Shown: piece after piece, positions 7,083 through 16,224 of the stretch
Layout of the letters: the number at the start of each line of letters is the position of its first letter
How positions within the stretch are numbered: position 1 is the first letter of the stretch
Source: Alkalimonas mucilaginosa
Lineage (GTDB): Bacteria > Pseudomonadota > Gammaproteobacteria > Enterobacterales > Alteromonadaceae
Reading direction: 5' to 3'
Assembly: GCF_036327005.1 (NCBI RefSeq)
Contig: NZ_JAUGZK010000009.1
Coordinates: 62,001-126,000, forward strand
DNA length: 64,000 bases
The notes under the pieces: generated by a model
Databases searched by the model: none
What the model saw: only the letters and a program-made list of their open reading frames with translations
What the model was told of the DNA's origin: nothing
Made by a program: the position numbers and the translations under genes

Positions 7083-8027
7083 ATGAGTTCGGATCAGTTT
7101 CGCTATAAGCGCCCATTCTCACCAGATGCCAGTACCCTGGATCAGTTGCAAGAGTGGTCAACGCCCGATTTAAGCGCGGATATGCGCAAGTATGAAAAAA
7201 CCAATGCCTTAAATAAAACCAGGCCAGTTCGGAAGACAGAAGAGCACAGTGTTGCCGAAGAGGACGAAGAACTTAGCCTGAAGCCTTTGACTGCCGAGCA
7301 GATGGAGCTATTGCGGCAACAGGCTTATGAAGCTGGCTTTAGTGAGGGCAAAGACGATGGTTTTGCAAAAGGCTACGAAGAAGGGCGGCAACAAGGCCAG
7401 GAGGATGGTGTAAAGCAGGGGCTGGCAGAAGGCAAGAAGCTGGGGTTGGAAGAAGGGCAGCAGCAAAGTGAGCTGCAGTTCAAAGCACTGGCGTTGTTGC
7501 TGGATAAACTGCAACAGCCATTGCAACAGCTGGAGCAACAGGTTGAGCAGGAGCTGGTTGCCTTGACGTTGGCCATGGCAAAAGCGGTGTTGCAAACGGA
7601 AGTTCAAACCAATCCTCAGGTGATTTTAACGGCGTTACAACAGGCGATAGATGCCTTGCCTCTGGCGCAGGGCAAAGTTCAGATCAAGTTACATCCTGAC
7701 GACCTGGCTCTGGTGCAACAAAAGTACAACCCGGAACAATTGAAAGAGCGTGGCTGGCAGTTGCTGGCTGAACCCACTCTAAGCCGAGGTGGTTGCCGAC
7801 TGGAAACGGAGCTATCCCGGGTAGATCGCACTGTAGAGCAGCGACTGCAGAGTGCTTTGGCACATTTCCTGTCCACGGCCGATGACCCATCCTTAGCTGT
7901 CAGCCCACCAATACAGACGGTGGTGGCCAGCACCCGGCAAGAACCGCCGCCGGACTCGGAAGAAAAAGCCGCTCCTCTTGACGCTGGAAGCCTGTCTGAA
8001 GAGTCCGATCAGGAGCCGCCACCATGA
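7083..8027 (+). CDS. fliH: Flagellar assembly protein FliH
   Basis: A 314-aa regulator of the export ATPase FliI. A run of GxxxG repeats is strikingly regular: glycine at every fourth residue from G85 to G125 (eleven glycines), with mostly charged or Gln residues between. This is a known FliH feature that gives a helical stalk. A Gln/Glu-rich coiled coil follows, and the C-terminal domain (about 170-250) contains VQIKLHPDDLALV as in the FliH/YscL/V-type ATPase E-subunit family. The acidic Pro-rich C-terminal tail beyond residue 260 is an extension. It overlaps fliI by four bases. Confidence 0.94.
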   Translation: MSSDQFRYKRPFSPDASTLDQLQEWSTPDLSADMRKYEKTNALNKTRPVRKTEEHSVAEEDEELSLKPLTAEQMELLRQQAYEAGFSEGKDDGFAKGYEEGRQQGQEDGVKQGLAEGKKLGLEEGQQQSELQFKALALLLDKLQQPLQQLEQQVEQELVALTLAMAKAVLQTEVQTNPQVILTALQQAIDALPLAQGKVQIKLHPDDLALVQQKYNPEQLKERGWQLLAEPTLSRGGCRLETELSRVDRTVEQRLQSALAHFLSTADDPSLAVSPPIQTVVASTRQEPPPDSEEKAAPLDAGSLSEESDQEPPP

Positions 8028-9373
8028 CCACGCCTTTGGCTGAGCGTATCCGTCAGCAGCAAGGCTATATCCGCGCAAGCCGGCCTTCGGTGTCTGGTCA
8101 ATTGGTACGGGTGGTTGGACTAACACTGGAAGCGACAGGATGCAGTGCTGGTATTGGCCAAAGCTGTGAAGTGGAAACCGCACAGGGGACGATACTGGCG
8201 GAGGTGGTAGGCTTTGCCGGTGATCGCATATTCCTGATGCCCAAAGACGATATCTCCGGAGTGGTTCCGGGGGCTAAGGTCACGCCTGTGCTGCATGAGC
8301 AAGGAGTGCCTTTGAGCATGAACTTGCTTGGCCGTGTTGTCGATGGCGCCGGTAAGCCTTTGGACGGCAAAGGCCCTATTAAAGCAACAAACTTTGCGCA
8401 GCAGCGGAAAGTGCCTATCAACCCATTGCAACGCCAGCCCATCCGCCAGCCATTGGATGTAGGGGTGCGGGCTATCAACAGTGTGCTCACTGTAGGGAAG
8501 GGGCAGCGGATGGGGTTGTTTGCCGGTAGTGGCGTGGGCAAAAGCGTGTTGCTGGGCATGATGACGCGTGGTACCAGTGCCGATGTGATCGTGGTGGGGC
8601 TGGTGGGTGAGCGTGGCCGCGAAGTGAAAGAATTTATTGATGATATTTTGGGCGAGGAAGGCCGTGAACGTGCGGTGGTGGTGGCATCGCCAGCCGATGT
8701 GTCGCCGGTCATGCGCTTGAAAGGCTGTGAGACGGCAGTGCAAATTGCCGAGTATTTTCGTGATCAGGGGCTGGATGTATTGCTGCTGATTGATTCCATC
8801 ACCCGCTATGCCCAGGCGCAACGTGAGATTGCTCTGGCGGTTGGGGAACCACCGGCTACCAAAGGTTATCCGCCATCGGTGTTCGCCAAGTTACCTGCTT
8901 TGGTCGAGCGGGCGGGTAATGGGGCTGTGGGGAAGGGCTCCATTACTGGGTTTTATACGGTTTTGTCCGAGGGGGATGACTTGCAGGATCCGATTGCGGA
9001 TGCATCCCGGGCGATACTGGATGGGCACATAGTATTGTCCCGACAACTGGCAGATAGTGGTCATTTTCCGGCCATAGATATTGAGCAGTCGATCAGCCGG
9101 GTAATGCCAGCAGTCACCAGTCTGGAGCACCAACTGGTTGCCCGGCAGTTAAAACAGCTGTATGCCAGTTACCGGCAGAGTAAAGACTTAATTGCTATCG
9201 GCGCTTATGTGAAAGGCAGTGATCCGTTACTGGATAAAGCGGTTGCGTTAATGCCTGCTATCCAGCGCTTTTTACAGCAGGGGATGAAAGAAGTGGTGCC
9301 CTATGATGACAGTTTGATGGCTTTGACACAGATATTGCCACAAGCCGCCCATAGTCAGTCTGTGCCTGGGTAA
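8024..9373 (+). CDS. fliI: Flagellum-specific export ATPase FliI
   Basis: A 449-aa F1-beta-like ATPase that drives early steps of flagellar protein export. Walker A is AGSGVGKS at residues 167-174; Walker B (GLDVLLLIDSITRYAQAQREIALAVGEPP) and the following ATPase signature are intact. The start ATG overlaps the fliH stop (ATGA). The C-terminal domain (about 380-449) contains IGAYVKGSDPLLDKAV, usual for this family. FliH and FliJ, its partners, are encoded on each side. Confidence 0.97.
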   Translation: MTTPLAERIRQQQGYIRASRPSVSGQLVRVVGLTLEATGCSAGIGQSCEVETAQGTILAEVVGFAGDRIFLMPKDDISGVVPGAKVTPVLHEQGVPLSMNLLGRVVDGAGKPLDGKGPIKATNFAQQRKVPINPLQRQPIRQPLDVGVRAINSVLTVGKGQRMGLFAGSGVGKSVLLGMMTRGTSADVIVVGLVGERGREVKEFIDDILGEEGRERAVVVASPADVSPVMRLKGCETAVQIAEYFRDQGLDVLLLIDSITRYAQAQREIALAVGEPPATKGYPPSVFAKLPALVERAGNGAVGKGSITGFYTVLSEGDDLQDPIADASRAILDGHIVLSRQLADSGHFPAIDIEQSISRVMPAVTSLEHQLVARQLKQLYASYRQSKDLIAIGAYVKGSDPLLDKAVALMPAIQRFLQQGMKEVVPYDDSLMALTQILPQAAHSQSVPG

Positions 9374-9378
9374 AACAA

Positions 9379-9825
9379 ATGGCCAATAAACAACTGGAGC
9401 TGCTGGTAAAAGTGCAACTGGAGCGAGAAGAAAAGCTTCAAGCTAACTTTATGCAAGCCTTGCAGTACACCAGACAAGCCGAGCAAAAATATCAGGGATT
9501 GGCCGATTACCGAACCGACTATATTTTGCAAAGCCAGCAGCAAGGCAGTGCTGGTTTACAAAGCCGTCAGTACAATCAATTTGTGAGCTTTATTGCCAAG
9601 CTGGATTTGGCACTGGAGCAGCAGGCAAAACAAATTCAGCAGGCGCAAACCGTGCTGGAGCAGCGTCGCCAGCAATGGTTGAGCATGCAAAAAAAGCGTA
9701 AGGCATTGGAGTACTTGCTGGAGCAACAGCGGCAGCAGGCTTTGCAAAAAGCAGCAAAAACCGAGCAGTTGTTGCAAGATGAACTTGCGATGCAGCAGTT
9801 TGTGCGCCGTTACTCCCAACGGTAA
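9379..9825 (+). CDS. fliJ: Flagellar export chaperone/ATPase stalk protein FliJ
   Basis: A 148-aa, almost entirely helical and Gln-rich protein that forms an antiparallel coiled coil. In the export apparatus FliJ inserts into the FliI hexamer and contacts FlhA, like the gamma subunit of F1. The sequence is dominated by heptad-like QQ/EQ/LEQ runs with no globular domain. Recognition rests on size, coiled-coil character and its place five bases after fliI. It is followed by a 107-base gap before fliK that contains no evident gene. Confidence 0.92.
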   Translation: MANKQLELLVKVQLEREEKLQANFMQALQYTRQAEQKYQGLADYRTDYILQSQQQGSAGLQSRQYNQFVSFIAKLDLALEQQAKQIQQAQTVLEQRRQQWLSMQKKRKALEYLLEQQRQQALQKAAKTEQLLQDELAMQQFVRRYSQR

Positions 9826-9932
9826 ATGGCATACCCTAATACTTGGCCTGGATTTTGAATACATCTGAGCAAGGCGTCAGAGTAAGCCTGCTCTGGTCAG
9901 TTCAATACGTGTAAGCCGTAAGGAGAGTGCAC

Positions 9933-11756
9933 ATGGCGGATGCATTACAGATGTTTTTGCTGTCGGCGAGTACCGCCCAGCCTGGTGCAAGTGCTGGCAG
10001 TAAAACGGTCGAGCCGGAGCTATCGGCAGATGTTCAGGCTTTTGCCGATACTCTGGCCGAAGCGGGTGAGCAGCCATTGCGGCTAATCGAACGGCAAAAA
10101 GCTGCCATGCCTTCGGCAGTAGATGATGCGCTGGTGGCAGAATCGGTTAGCTCTGAGTCCTTGGAAGCAATTCTTAGTGATGAGCAAAGCTCGGCGGATG
10201 ATAAAGATGCCGCCCGGGCCTGGTTGGCCATTATTCGTGACGGGCAAAAAGCAAGCTCCGGTTTAACCCTGGCAGCCAGCAAACTCGATCAACAAACAGG
10301 CGCTGAAGCCGATCAGGACCAGGTAGACAGCAGTACGTTGAAACCAAAGGCCCTGCGGAGCTTAAGCTTGGCTGGCGCGGCTGTTTCATCGAACCAGCTG
10401 GAGTCCGAGACGGGTTTCCACTTGCAAGCCCGGGCCAAGGTCAATGAACAAAGCGAACTGGTTGCAGCTGAAGTGCAACCAGAGCCGGGTAGTGGTGGGG
10501 CGACGTCAGCTGATGTCAGCTCAGAGCAAGCAGCTGTTTCCGATGAACCATTGCCGGCCTCTAAGCACACTGACAAACGCACAGCCAGCTCCTTGGTGCA
10601 TAATCCCGAGCAACCTAAATCGATGCAATCACCATCTGAACAGACGGCTGCAGGCTCAGACATGGCTAAAGCGGCATGGGCAGCATCCGATGAGGTAGCC
10701 GCCCGAGAGTCTGTGGCCACAATGCCACATGATGCTGAGCCCGGAGTGTCGGTTTCGCGTGCGGGTTCACTTGCTGATGCTGCTTCCGATAGCAAGGCAA
10801 GCGACGCAAATCTGTCCGAGGCCAAGACTTCCACCGCCACAGCCAAATCAGAGCCGTCGGTAGGGCTATCGGAGTTGACCGCGGGGCTTGCTGATGCATC
10901 CATATCGGAGCATACGGCAACAAGTCATAGCAGTCCGCTGACGCGAAGCGAGGGGCCGACCAATCAGCAAACGCTGGCCTCAGCAGTGCAGGCCCGGGCT
11001 GAAGCGCTTAGTAGCACCACCGCAGCCAGTTCCCAGTCTGGTGGATCCCCATCGGGTGAGCAAAAAGATCAAAGCAGTGCCAGTAACCTGTTGAACGCCA
11101 TGCAGCAATCTTTAGCCAACAAAAGCAACGACAATGCAGGCCAGACCAATGCCGCAGATGAACAAGTTCCATCGCCGCTCGATAGCCTGTTGCGTGCCAC
11201 AAATGCAACCTCCAGTCTGCAAGCAACTGGCCAGCCACAACCCTTAACCCTGTCTGCCAGCATCAATACCGCCCAATTACTGCAAAGCCAGGGCAGTGCT
11301 GCATCACCGGCCAATGTCACACCAACGGTCAGTGAGCTGTTACGACAGCCAGTGAACTTATTAGCTGCCGATGCGACAGGCCAATTGCGTGAGCGCCTGG
11401 TAATGATGGTGCGTAATTCGGTGCACAGTGCTGACATTAAACTGGATCCGGCCGAGCTCGGCAGTATGACTATCCGTATCAGCATGCAGCAGGAGCAGGC
11501 CAATGTGCATTTTTTGGTGCAACAGGCTCATGCTAGAGAGATTTTGGAGCAACAGCTGCCAAGGTTACGTGATATGTTAGGGGAGCATGGTATTGAACTG
11601 GCCGACGGCCAGGTAGCGCAACAGCAATCCGGTCAACAGCAACAAGACCAGCCTGCAGGCCAGGCAATGGCAAACGAAGATGATGATGTATTTATGCAAG
11701 AGCAGCAGCTGGAAGTCGCCAGACCAACGGACAGGCTGGTGGATTATTATGCATAA
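9933..11756 (+). CDS. fliK: Flagellar hook-length control protein FliK
   Basis: A 607-aa secreted ruler protein that measures the hook and switches export specificity through FlhB. The first about 420 residues are low-complexity, rich in Ala, Ser, Gln, Glu and Thr, as usual for the ruler part. The conserved C-terminal domain begins near residue 480 (RERLVMMVRNSVHSADIKLDPAELGSMTIRI) and ends before a Gln-rich tail. ATG 9933 is chosen over GTG 9927 because AAGGAG lies seven bases before it. A second FliK-type gene lies at 31641-33470. Confidence 0.93.
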   Translation: MADALQMFLLSASTAQPGASAGSKTVEPELSADVQAFADTLAEAGEQPLRLIERQKAAMPSAVDDALVAESVSSESLEAILSDEQSSADDKDAARAWLAIIRDGQKASSGLTLAASKLDQQTGAEADQDQVDSSTLKPKALRSLSLAGAAVSSNQLESETGFHLQARAKVNEQSELVAAEVQPEPGSGGATSADVSSEQAAVSDEPLPASKHTDKRTASSLVHNPEQPKSMQSPSEQTAAGSDMAKAAWAASDEVAARESVATMPHDAEPGVSVSRAGSLADAASDSKASDANLSEAKTSTATAKSEPSVGLSELTAGLADASISEHTATSHSSPLTRSEGPTNQQTLASAVQARAEALSSTTAASSQSGGSPSGEQKDQSSASNLLNAMQQSLANKSNDNAGQTNAADEQVPSPLDSLLRATNATSSLQATGQPQPLTLSASINTAQLLQSQGSAASPANVTPTVSELLRQPVNLLAADATGQLRERLVMMVRNSVHSADIKLDPAELGSMTIRISMQQEQANVHFLVQQAHAREILEQQLPRLRDMLGEHGIELADGQVAQQQSGQQQQDQPAGQAMANEDDDVFMQEQQLEVARPTDRLVDYYA

Positions 11757-11838
11757 CGATGTTTTTACCAGGTCTGTAATTGCGATCCGCACAGCCTGCG
11801 TTCACAATAGCATAAAGTATTTATAAGCGGGGCAAGGC

Positions 11839-12360
11839 ATGGCAGACAATAATGAGTTGAAAATAGCGGAAGGCAGTTCGAAAAAGAAACTGATTCTGAT
11901 GGTCGCTGGTGGCGTTGCTATCTTGCTTGTTGTGGTGGTAGCGGTGCTGTTTTTCTTCTCCTCAGGCGATAGTGGTCAATCAGGGGCCGGGGGGCCCGGA
12001 ACAGCAACTGGCATCGATGGAGCACCGCCAGCACCCACTGGGACAGCCTATTATGTGCCTTTGCCAAGACCCTTTATCTTTAATGTGCCGGGCAGTAGCC
12101 GGGATCGTCTGGTACAGATCCGAGTGCAACTATTGGTCCGTGGCAGCAACAACGATACGCTGGCAAAGCGGCATATCCCACTGATTGAAGGCAGCCTGCT
12201 GCAAACGTTCAGCAGTGCCAATGCGGATGATTTGGTGACGGCCGCAGGCAAAGAAAGCCTGCGCAATAAAGCCTTGAGTGATTTGCAACAGGAGCTGTTA
12301 AAGGTGACAGGGACTGTGGTGGTGGAAGAGGTTCTCTTCACCGGTTTTGTAATGCAATAA
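11839..12360 (+). CDS. fliL: Flagellar basal body-associated protein FliL
   Basis: A 173-aa inner-membrane protein that surrounds and supports the stator. One membrane helix lies at residues 17-40 after a short Lys-rich cytoplasmic start. A Gly/Pro-rich linker follows, then a periplasmic domain with the family pattern YVPLPRPFIFNV. The C-terminus EEVLFTGFVMQ is the FliL signature that positions it at the stator. It begins 82 bases after fliK and ends 12 bases before fliM. Confidence 0.95.
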   Translation: MADNNELKIAEGSSKKKLILMVAGGVAILLVVVVAVLFFFSSGDSGQSGAGGPGTATGIDGAPPAPTGTAYYVPLPRPFIFNVPGSSRDRLVQIRVQLLVRGSNNDTLAKRHIPLIEGSLLQTFSSANADDLVTAAGKESLRNKALSDLQQELLKVTGTVVVEEVLFTGFVMQ

Positions 12361-12372
12361 AAGGGTAGCGTC

Positions 12373-13461
12373 GTGACGGACTTATTGTCACAAGATGAAA
12401 TCGATGCGCTGTTGCATGGCGTTGATGACATCGAAGAAGAAGATATTGACGACGGTGGCGATGGCACCGGCCGCTCTGCCACAGAATACGATTTTTCCTC
12501 ACAGGATCGGATTGTTCGTGGTCGTATGCCAACGCTTGAGCTGGTCAATGAGCGCTTTGCCCGTCATATGCGAATCAGCTTATTCAATATGATGCGCCGG
12601 TCTGCCGAGGTGTCGATCAATGGCGTACAAATGATTAAGTTTGGTGAGTATGTCCATACCCTTTTTGTGCCGACCAGTTTGAATATGGTGCGCTTCCGTC
12701 CATTGAAAGGCACCGGCCTTATCACCATGGAGGCCCGGCTGGTCTTTATTCTGGTGGATAACTTCTTTGGTGGCGATGGTCGCTACCATGCAAAAATTGA
12801 AGGGCGGGAATTCACCCCGACCGAGCGGCGTATTATACAGATGCTGCTGAAATTGATTTTTGAAGATTACAAAGAAGCCTGGGCTCCGGTGATGGATGTC
12901 TCTTTTGAATACCTTGACTCCGAAGTCAATCCAGCCATGGCCAACATTGTTAGCCCAACAGAAGTGGTGGTCATTAGCTCTTTTCACATTGAGCTGGATG
13001 GCGGTGGTGGTGATTTTCATGTGGCTTTGCCTTATTCCATGCTGGAACCCATTCGTGAATTGCTGGATGCCGGGGTGCAGAGTGATAAAGAAGACACCGA
13101 TCTGCGCTGGAGTAAAGCAATGCGCGATGAGATCATGGATGTTGAAGTCAATCTGACCACCAAAATGCTGGATGTGGATTTAACGCTGCAAGAGGTGATG
13201 GAGTTAAAAGCAGGGGATATTATCCCGGTCGAGTTGCCAGAGCATATCACAGTGCTCATTGAAGAACTGCCGACTTACCGGGCTAAAATGGGGCGCTCAC
13301 GTGATAATGTTGCGCTGAAGATCATTGAAAAAATTAAACGACCAGAGTCGGTGAAGTCAGAGTTGCACGTCTTTACCAAAGGTGGACGACGGCTGGATAG
13401 TGATGCCGATATCTCTGAACTGGAAGCCGACTTAAATTTATCGGCACGTACTGAGGATTAA
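12373..13461 (+). CDS. fliM: Flagellar motor switch protein FliM
   Basis: A 362-aa C-ring protein that receives phosphorylated CheY. The N-terminal CheY-binding motif LLSQDEIDALL is at residues 4-14. The central CheC-like domain contains FEYLDSEVNPAMANIVSPTEVVVISSFHIEL, and the C-terminal SpoA domain carries LKAGDIIPVELPEHITVLIEE. The start codon is GTG 12373 after AAGGG. It lies six bases before fliN, its partner in the C-ring. Confidence 0.97.
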   Translation: MTDLLSQDEIDALLHGVDDIEEEDIDDGGDGTGRSATEYDFSSQDRIVRGRMPTLELVNERFARHMRISLFNMMRRSAEVSINGVQMIKFGEYVHTLFVPTSLNMVRFRPLKGTGLITMEARLVFILVDNFFGGDGRYHAKIEGREFTPTERRIIQMLLKLIFEDYKEAWAPVMDVSFEYLDSEVNPAMANIVSPTEVVVISSFHIELDGGGGDFHVALPYSMLEPIRELLDAGVQSDKEDTDLRWSKAMRDEIMDVEVNLTTKMLDVDLTLQEVMELKAGDIIPVELPEHITVLIEELPTYRAKMGRSRDNVALKIIEKIKRPESVKSELHVFTKGGRRLDSDADISELEADLNLSARTED

Positions 13462-13466
13462 ATACA

Positions 13467-13850
13467 ATGGCTGATGATAAAGATACCATGGATGAATGGG
13501 CTGCTGCGATGGCAGAAGCTGATGGCGATGGAGCAACGCCGGTCGAGCTGGATGAGTTGACGGAAGACCACCAGGGTACAGGTGAGGATAAACTGAAGCT
13601 CGACACCATCTTGGATATTCCGGTGACCATTTCGATGGAGGTTGGCCGATCTAAGATCAGCATTCGGAATTTACTGCAACTGAACCAGGGCTCTGTGGTC
13701 GAGTTGGAGCGGGTTGCCGGTGAGCCGTTGGATGTGCTGGTAAATGGTACATTAATCGCCCATGGTGAGGTGGTGGTGGTCAATGATAAGTTTGGCATTC
13801 GCCTGACGGATGTGATCAGCCAGATTGAGCGTATTAAGAAGTTGCGTTGA
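13467..13850 (+). CDS. fliN: Flagellar motor switch protein FliN
   Basis: A 127-aa C-ring protein. The C-terminal SpoA domain (about residues 45-125) is standard: DIPVTISMEVGRSKISIRNLLQLNQGSVVELERVAGEPLDVLVNGTLIA, then GEVVVVNDKFGIRLTDVIS. The acidic N-terminal extension with WAAAMAEAD is usual in gammaproteobacteria. The stop codon TGA shares its last base with the fliO ATG. Confidence 0.97.
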   Translation: MADDKDTMDEWAAAMAEADGDGATPVELDELTEDHQGTGEDKLKLDTILDIPVTISMEVGRSKISIRNLLQLNQGSVVELERVAGEPLDVLVNGTLIAHGEVVVVNDKFGIRLTDVISQIERIKKLR

Positions 13851-14401
13851 TGAAAAGATCCATAGTTGCAGTTGGTTTTTGCTTACTTGTTAGTACTGGC
13901 TTGCTGGCGGTGCCGGATGAGCCAGAAGCCGGGCCAGCCCAGTCGCCTGAGATCGCTTTGGTGGCATCTGACGTTGATGCAGAACCCAGCATGGATACAG
14001 AGCCAGCTTCCGACGCTATGGTAACCAGCTCGCCTTATCGCTTTGGTCAGGATAAAGATGCCGGGGATCAGGCTTTAAAAAGGGCTGGCGCGACCACAGG
14101 TTTGTCTTTGGGGAAAATCGTCATTTCTCTGGCATTTGTTATTTTGATGGTGTTGCTGCTGGGCTGGTCCTTCAAAAAATTGACACTCCGGATGCCGGGT
14201 AGTCAGCATATGAAAGTAATTAGCACCATTCCGCTTGGACCTAAGGAAAGGTTGTTAGTTATTGAAATGCAAGGAAAACAGCGTGTTCTAGGGGTGACGG
14301 CACACCAAATTAATTTCTTGTTTGAACTCGATAAGCCCTTGCCAGAAGAAAAGTTGGCATCAGAATTTCATAGTCAGTTGCAATCGTGGTTGAAAAAGTA
14401 A
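13850..14401 (+). CDS. fliO: Flagellar export apparatus protein FliO
   Basis: A 183-aa protein that helps build the FliP/FliR core of the export gate. A short hydrophobic N-terminal segment (residues 4-20, probably a signal peptide) precedes a periplasmic acidic region. The main membrane helix is at about residues 86-106, then a cytoplasmic domain with MKVISTIPLGPKERLLVIEMQGKQRVLGVT, the FliO family pattern. ATG 13850 overlaps the last base of the fliN stop and is preferred over TTG 13847. Confidence 0.92.
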   Translation: MKRSIVAVGFCLLVSTGLLAVPDEPEAGPAQSPEIALVASDVDAEPSMDTEPASDAMVTSSPYRFGQDKDAGDQALKRAGATTGLSLGKIVISLAFVILMVLLLGWSFKKLTLRMPGSQHMKVISTIPLGPKERLLVIEMQGKQRVLGVTAHQINFLFELDKPLPEEKLASEFHSQLQSWLKK

Positions 14402-14410
14402 AAATGGACT

Positions 14411-15157
14411 ATGTTGCGACTTCTATGGGTGCTGCTGGCACTGGGTTTTAGTTCCGCAGTCAATGCTGATGTCGGTACCTTGCAAGCCATCAGCGTTACC
14501 ACCAATCCAGACGGTTCTCAGGAATACAGTGTAACGCTGCAAGTTCTGGCCATTATGACGGCCCTGAGCTTTATTCCGGCCATGGTCATAATGATGACCA
14601 GCTTTACCCGCATTATTGTGGTGTTGGCTATTTTACGCCAGGCCATCGGTCTGCAACAGTCGCCATCGAACCAGGTATTGATAGGGATCGCTTTGTTCCT
14701 GTCCTTTTTTATCATGGCGCCGGTGTTCAATGAAATCAACGAACAGGCGCTACAGCCTTATCTGGCGGAAGAAAAAACCTCATTGGAGGCTTTGCAGCAA
14801 GCCAGTATACCGGTCAAGGAGTTTATGCTGCATCAGACCCGGCTGCGCGATCTGGACACTTTTGCCAGCATTGCCGGGGTAGAAGAAGTCGACAATCTGA
14901 TGGACTTGCCCATCACCGTCATTATTCCTGCATTTATTACCAGTGAGCTTAAAACAGCCTTCCAGATTGGCTTTATGTTGTTTATTCCATTTCTAATCAT
15001 TGACTTGGTAGTGGCCAGTGTCTTGATGGCAATGGGTATGATGATGTTGTCACCGATGATTATTTCGTTGCCTTTTAAATTAATGATGTTTGTGCTGGTC
15101 GATGGTTGGATCCTGGTGATGGGAACCATGGCCACCAGCTTTGGATTGGGGACCTAG
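14411..15157 (+). CDS. fliP: Flagellar export gate protein FliP
   Basis: A 248-aa core subunit of the export gate. An N-terminal cleavable signal peptide (about residues 1-20, ending SSAVNA before DVGTL) is present as in E. coli FliP. The family signatures PAMVIMMTSFTRIIVVLAILRQAIG and FMLFIPFLIIDLVVASVLMAMGMMM are intact, with four membrane helices. It stops one base before the fliQ start. Confidence 0.97.
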   Translation: MLRLLWVLLALGFSSAVNADVGTLQAISVTTNPDGSQEYSVTLQVLAIMTALSFIPAMVIMMTSFTRIIVVLAILRQAIGLQQSPSNQVLIGIALFLSFFIMAPVFNEINEQALQPYLAEEKTSLEALQQASIPVKEFMLHQTRLRDLDTFASIAGVEEVDNLMDLPITVIIPAFITSELKTAFQIGFMLFIPFLIIDLVVASVLMAMGMMMLSPMIISLPFKLMMFVLVDGWILVMGTMATSFGLGT

Positions 15158-15158
15158 T

Positions 15159-15428
15159 ATGAGCCCTGAGGTGTTTGTTGATGTGCTGCGAGATGCTTTG
15201 TACATCGTGATCCTGCTGGTAAGTGCGATTATTTTACCATCGCTTTTTGTTGGCTTGATTGTGGCGGTGTTTCAGGCTGCAACCTCCATTAATGAACAAA
15301 CCTTAAGCTTTTTACCGCGTTTGATTGTCACCATACTGGCGCTTATTTTTGGTGGCCATTGGCTGACCCGGGTGATTATGGACTTTACCGAAGGTCTGAT
15401 CCTTAGTATTCCATCTGTGGTTGGCTGA
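15159..15428 (+). CDS. fliQ: Flagellar export gate protein FliQ
   Basis: An 89-aa protein, the standard length, with two membrane helices (about residues 15-38 and 50-73). FliQ wraps around the FliP/FliR core of the gate. The start at ATG 15159 (MSPEVFVD) is preferred over an upstream in-frame ATG at 15141 that lies inside fliP, as it gives the family length and one-base spacing from the fliP stop. Confidence 0.96.
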   Translation: MSPEVFVDVLRDALYIVILLVSAIILPSLFVGLIVAVFQAATSINEQTLSFLPRLIVTILALIFGGHWLTRVIMDFTEGLILSIPSVVG

Positions 15429-15441
15429 GCGGGGACTGGCG

Positions 15442-16215
15442 ATGACGTTTCATCTGGACCTCATCATGCAAACCCTGGCCGACTTTTTACTGCCAATGGC
15501 TCGGGTCAGTGGCGTGCTGATGATTATGGCCGGTTTGGGTACCCGTAATGTGCCGATGCGGATCCGGATTGCGCTGATCGTGACTTTAACCATAATGATT
15601 ATGCCGGTCATACCGCCAGTGGCAAATCCTGAACTGATGTCATTTCGTATGGTGTTGCAAGTGATGCAGCAAGTAACCATTGGTTTTGCCATCGGTTTTA
15701 TGACGCTTATCTTTATCAATACCTTTATTATTGCCGGCCAGGTGCTGGCTACCCAGAGTGGTTTGGCCTTTGCGTCCATGGTTGATCCTGCCAGTGGTAT
15801 CAGTGTGCCTGCGATCGGACAGTTTTATCTGATCCTGGCAACCCTGCTGTTTTTTATTTTTGATGGTCACCTGATCACCATCCAGATGCTGGTGATGAGT
15901 TTTGATACTTTGCCGATTGTTGATGCCTGGTGGTCGGTGTTGCAGATATGGCAGATCATGGAGTTTGCCGGCTGGATGTTTGCAACCGCTTTATCCATTA
16001 CGCTGGCACCGATAATTGCTATGCTGGTGGTGAATTTGTCGTTTGGCATTATGACCAGGGCAGCACCGCAGTTAAATATCTTCGCGATTGGCTTCCCAAT
16101 TACCATGTTATCCGGGCTGCTTATTCTCTGGCTGACCCTGGATACCTTTCTTATTCATTATGGCATTCAGTGGCAGTTGGCTGTGGATTACAGCTGTCGT
16201 GTGATTGGCTGCTAG
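15442..16215 (+). CDS. fliR: Flagellar export gate protein FliR
   Basis: A 257-aa integral membrane protein, the single-copy subunit of the export gate. Family patterns include RVSGVLMIMAGLGTRNVPMRIRIALI and IGFMTLIFINTFIIAGQVLATQSGLAFASMVDP. About six hydrophobic segments are seen. ATG 15442 is preferred to TTG 15421 because AGCGGGGA lies before it and FliR begins near this point. It follows fliQ by 13 bases and is 9 bases before flhB. Confidence 0.96.
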   Translation: MTFHLDLIMQTLADFLLPMARVSGVLMIMAGLGTRNVPMRIRIALIVTLTIMIMPVIPPVANPELMSFRMVLQVMQQVTIGFAIGFMTLIFINTFIIAGQVLATQSGLAFASMVDPASGISVPAIGQFYLILATLLFFIFDGHLITIQMLVMSFDTLPIVDAWWSVLQIWQIMEFAGWMFATALSITLAPIIAMLVVNLSFGIMTRAAPQLNIFAIGFPITMLSGLLILWLTLDTFLIHYGIQWQLAVDYSCRVIGC

Positions 16216-16224
16216 GGGGGCACT

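Noticed and set aside
8120..8821. 233-codon antisense frame over fliI
   Set aside because: His/Gln-rich shadow of the ATPase gene without coding features.
11757..11838. Promoter or terminator between fliK and fliL
   Set aside because: No clear hairpin, sigma-54 or sigma-28 element could be read in these 82 bases.
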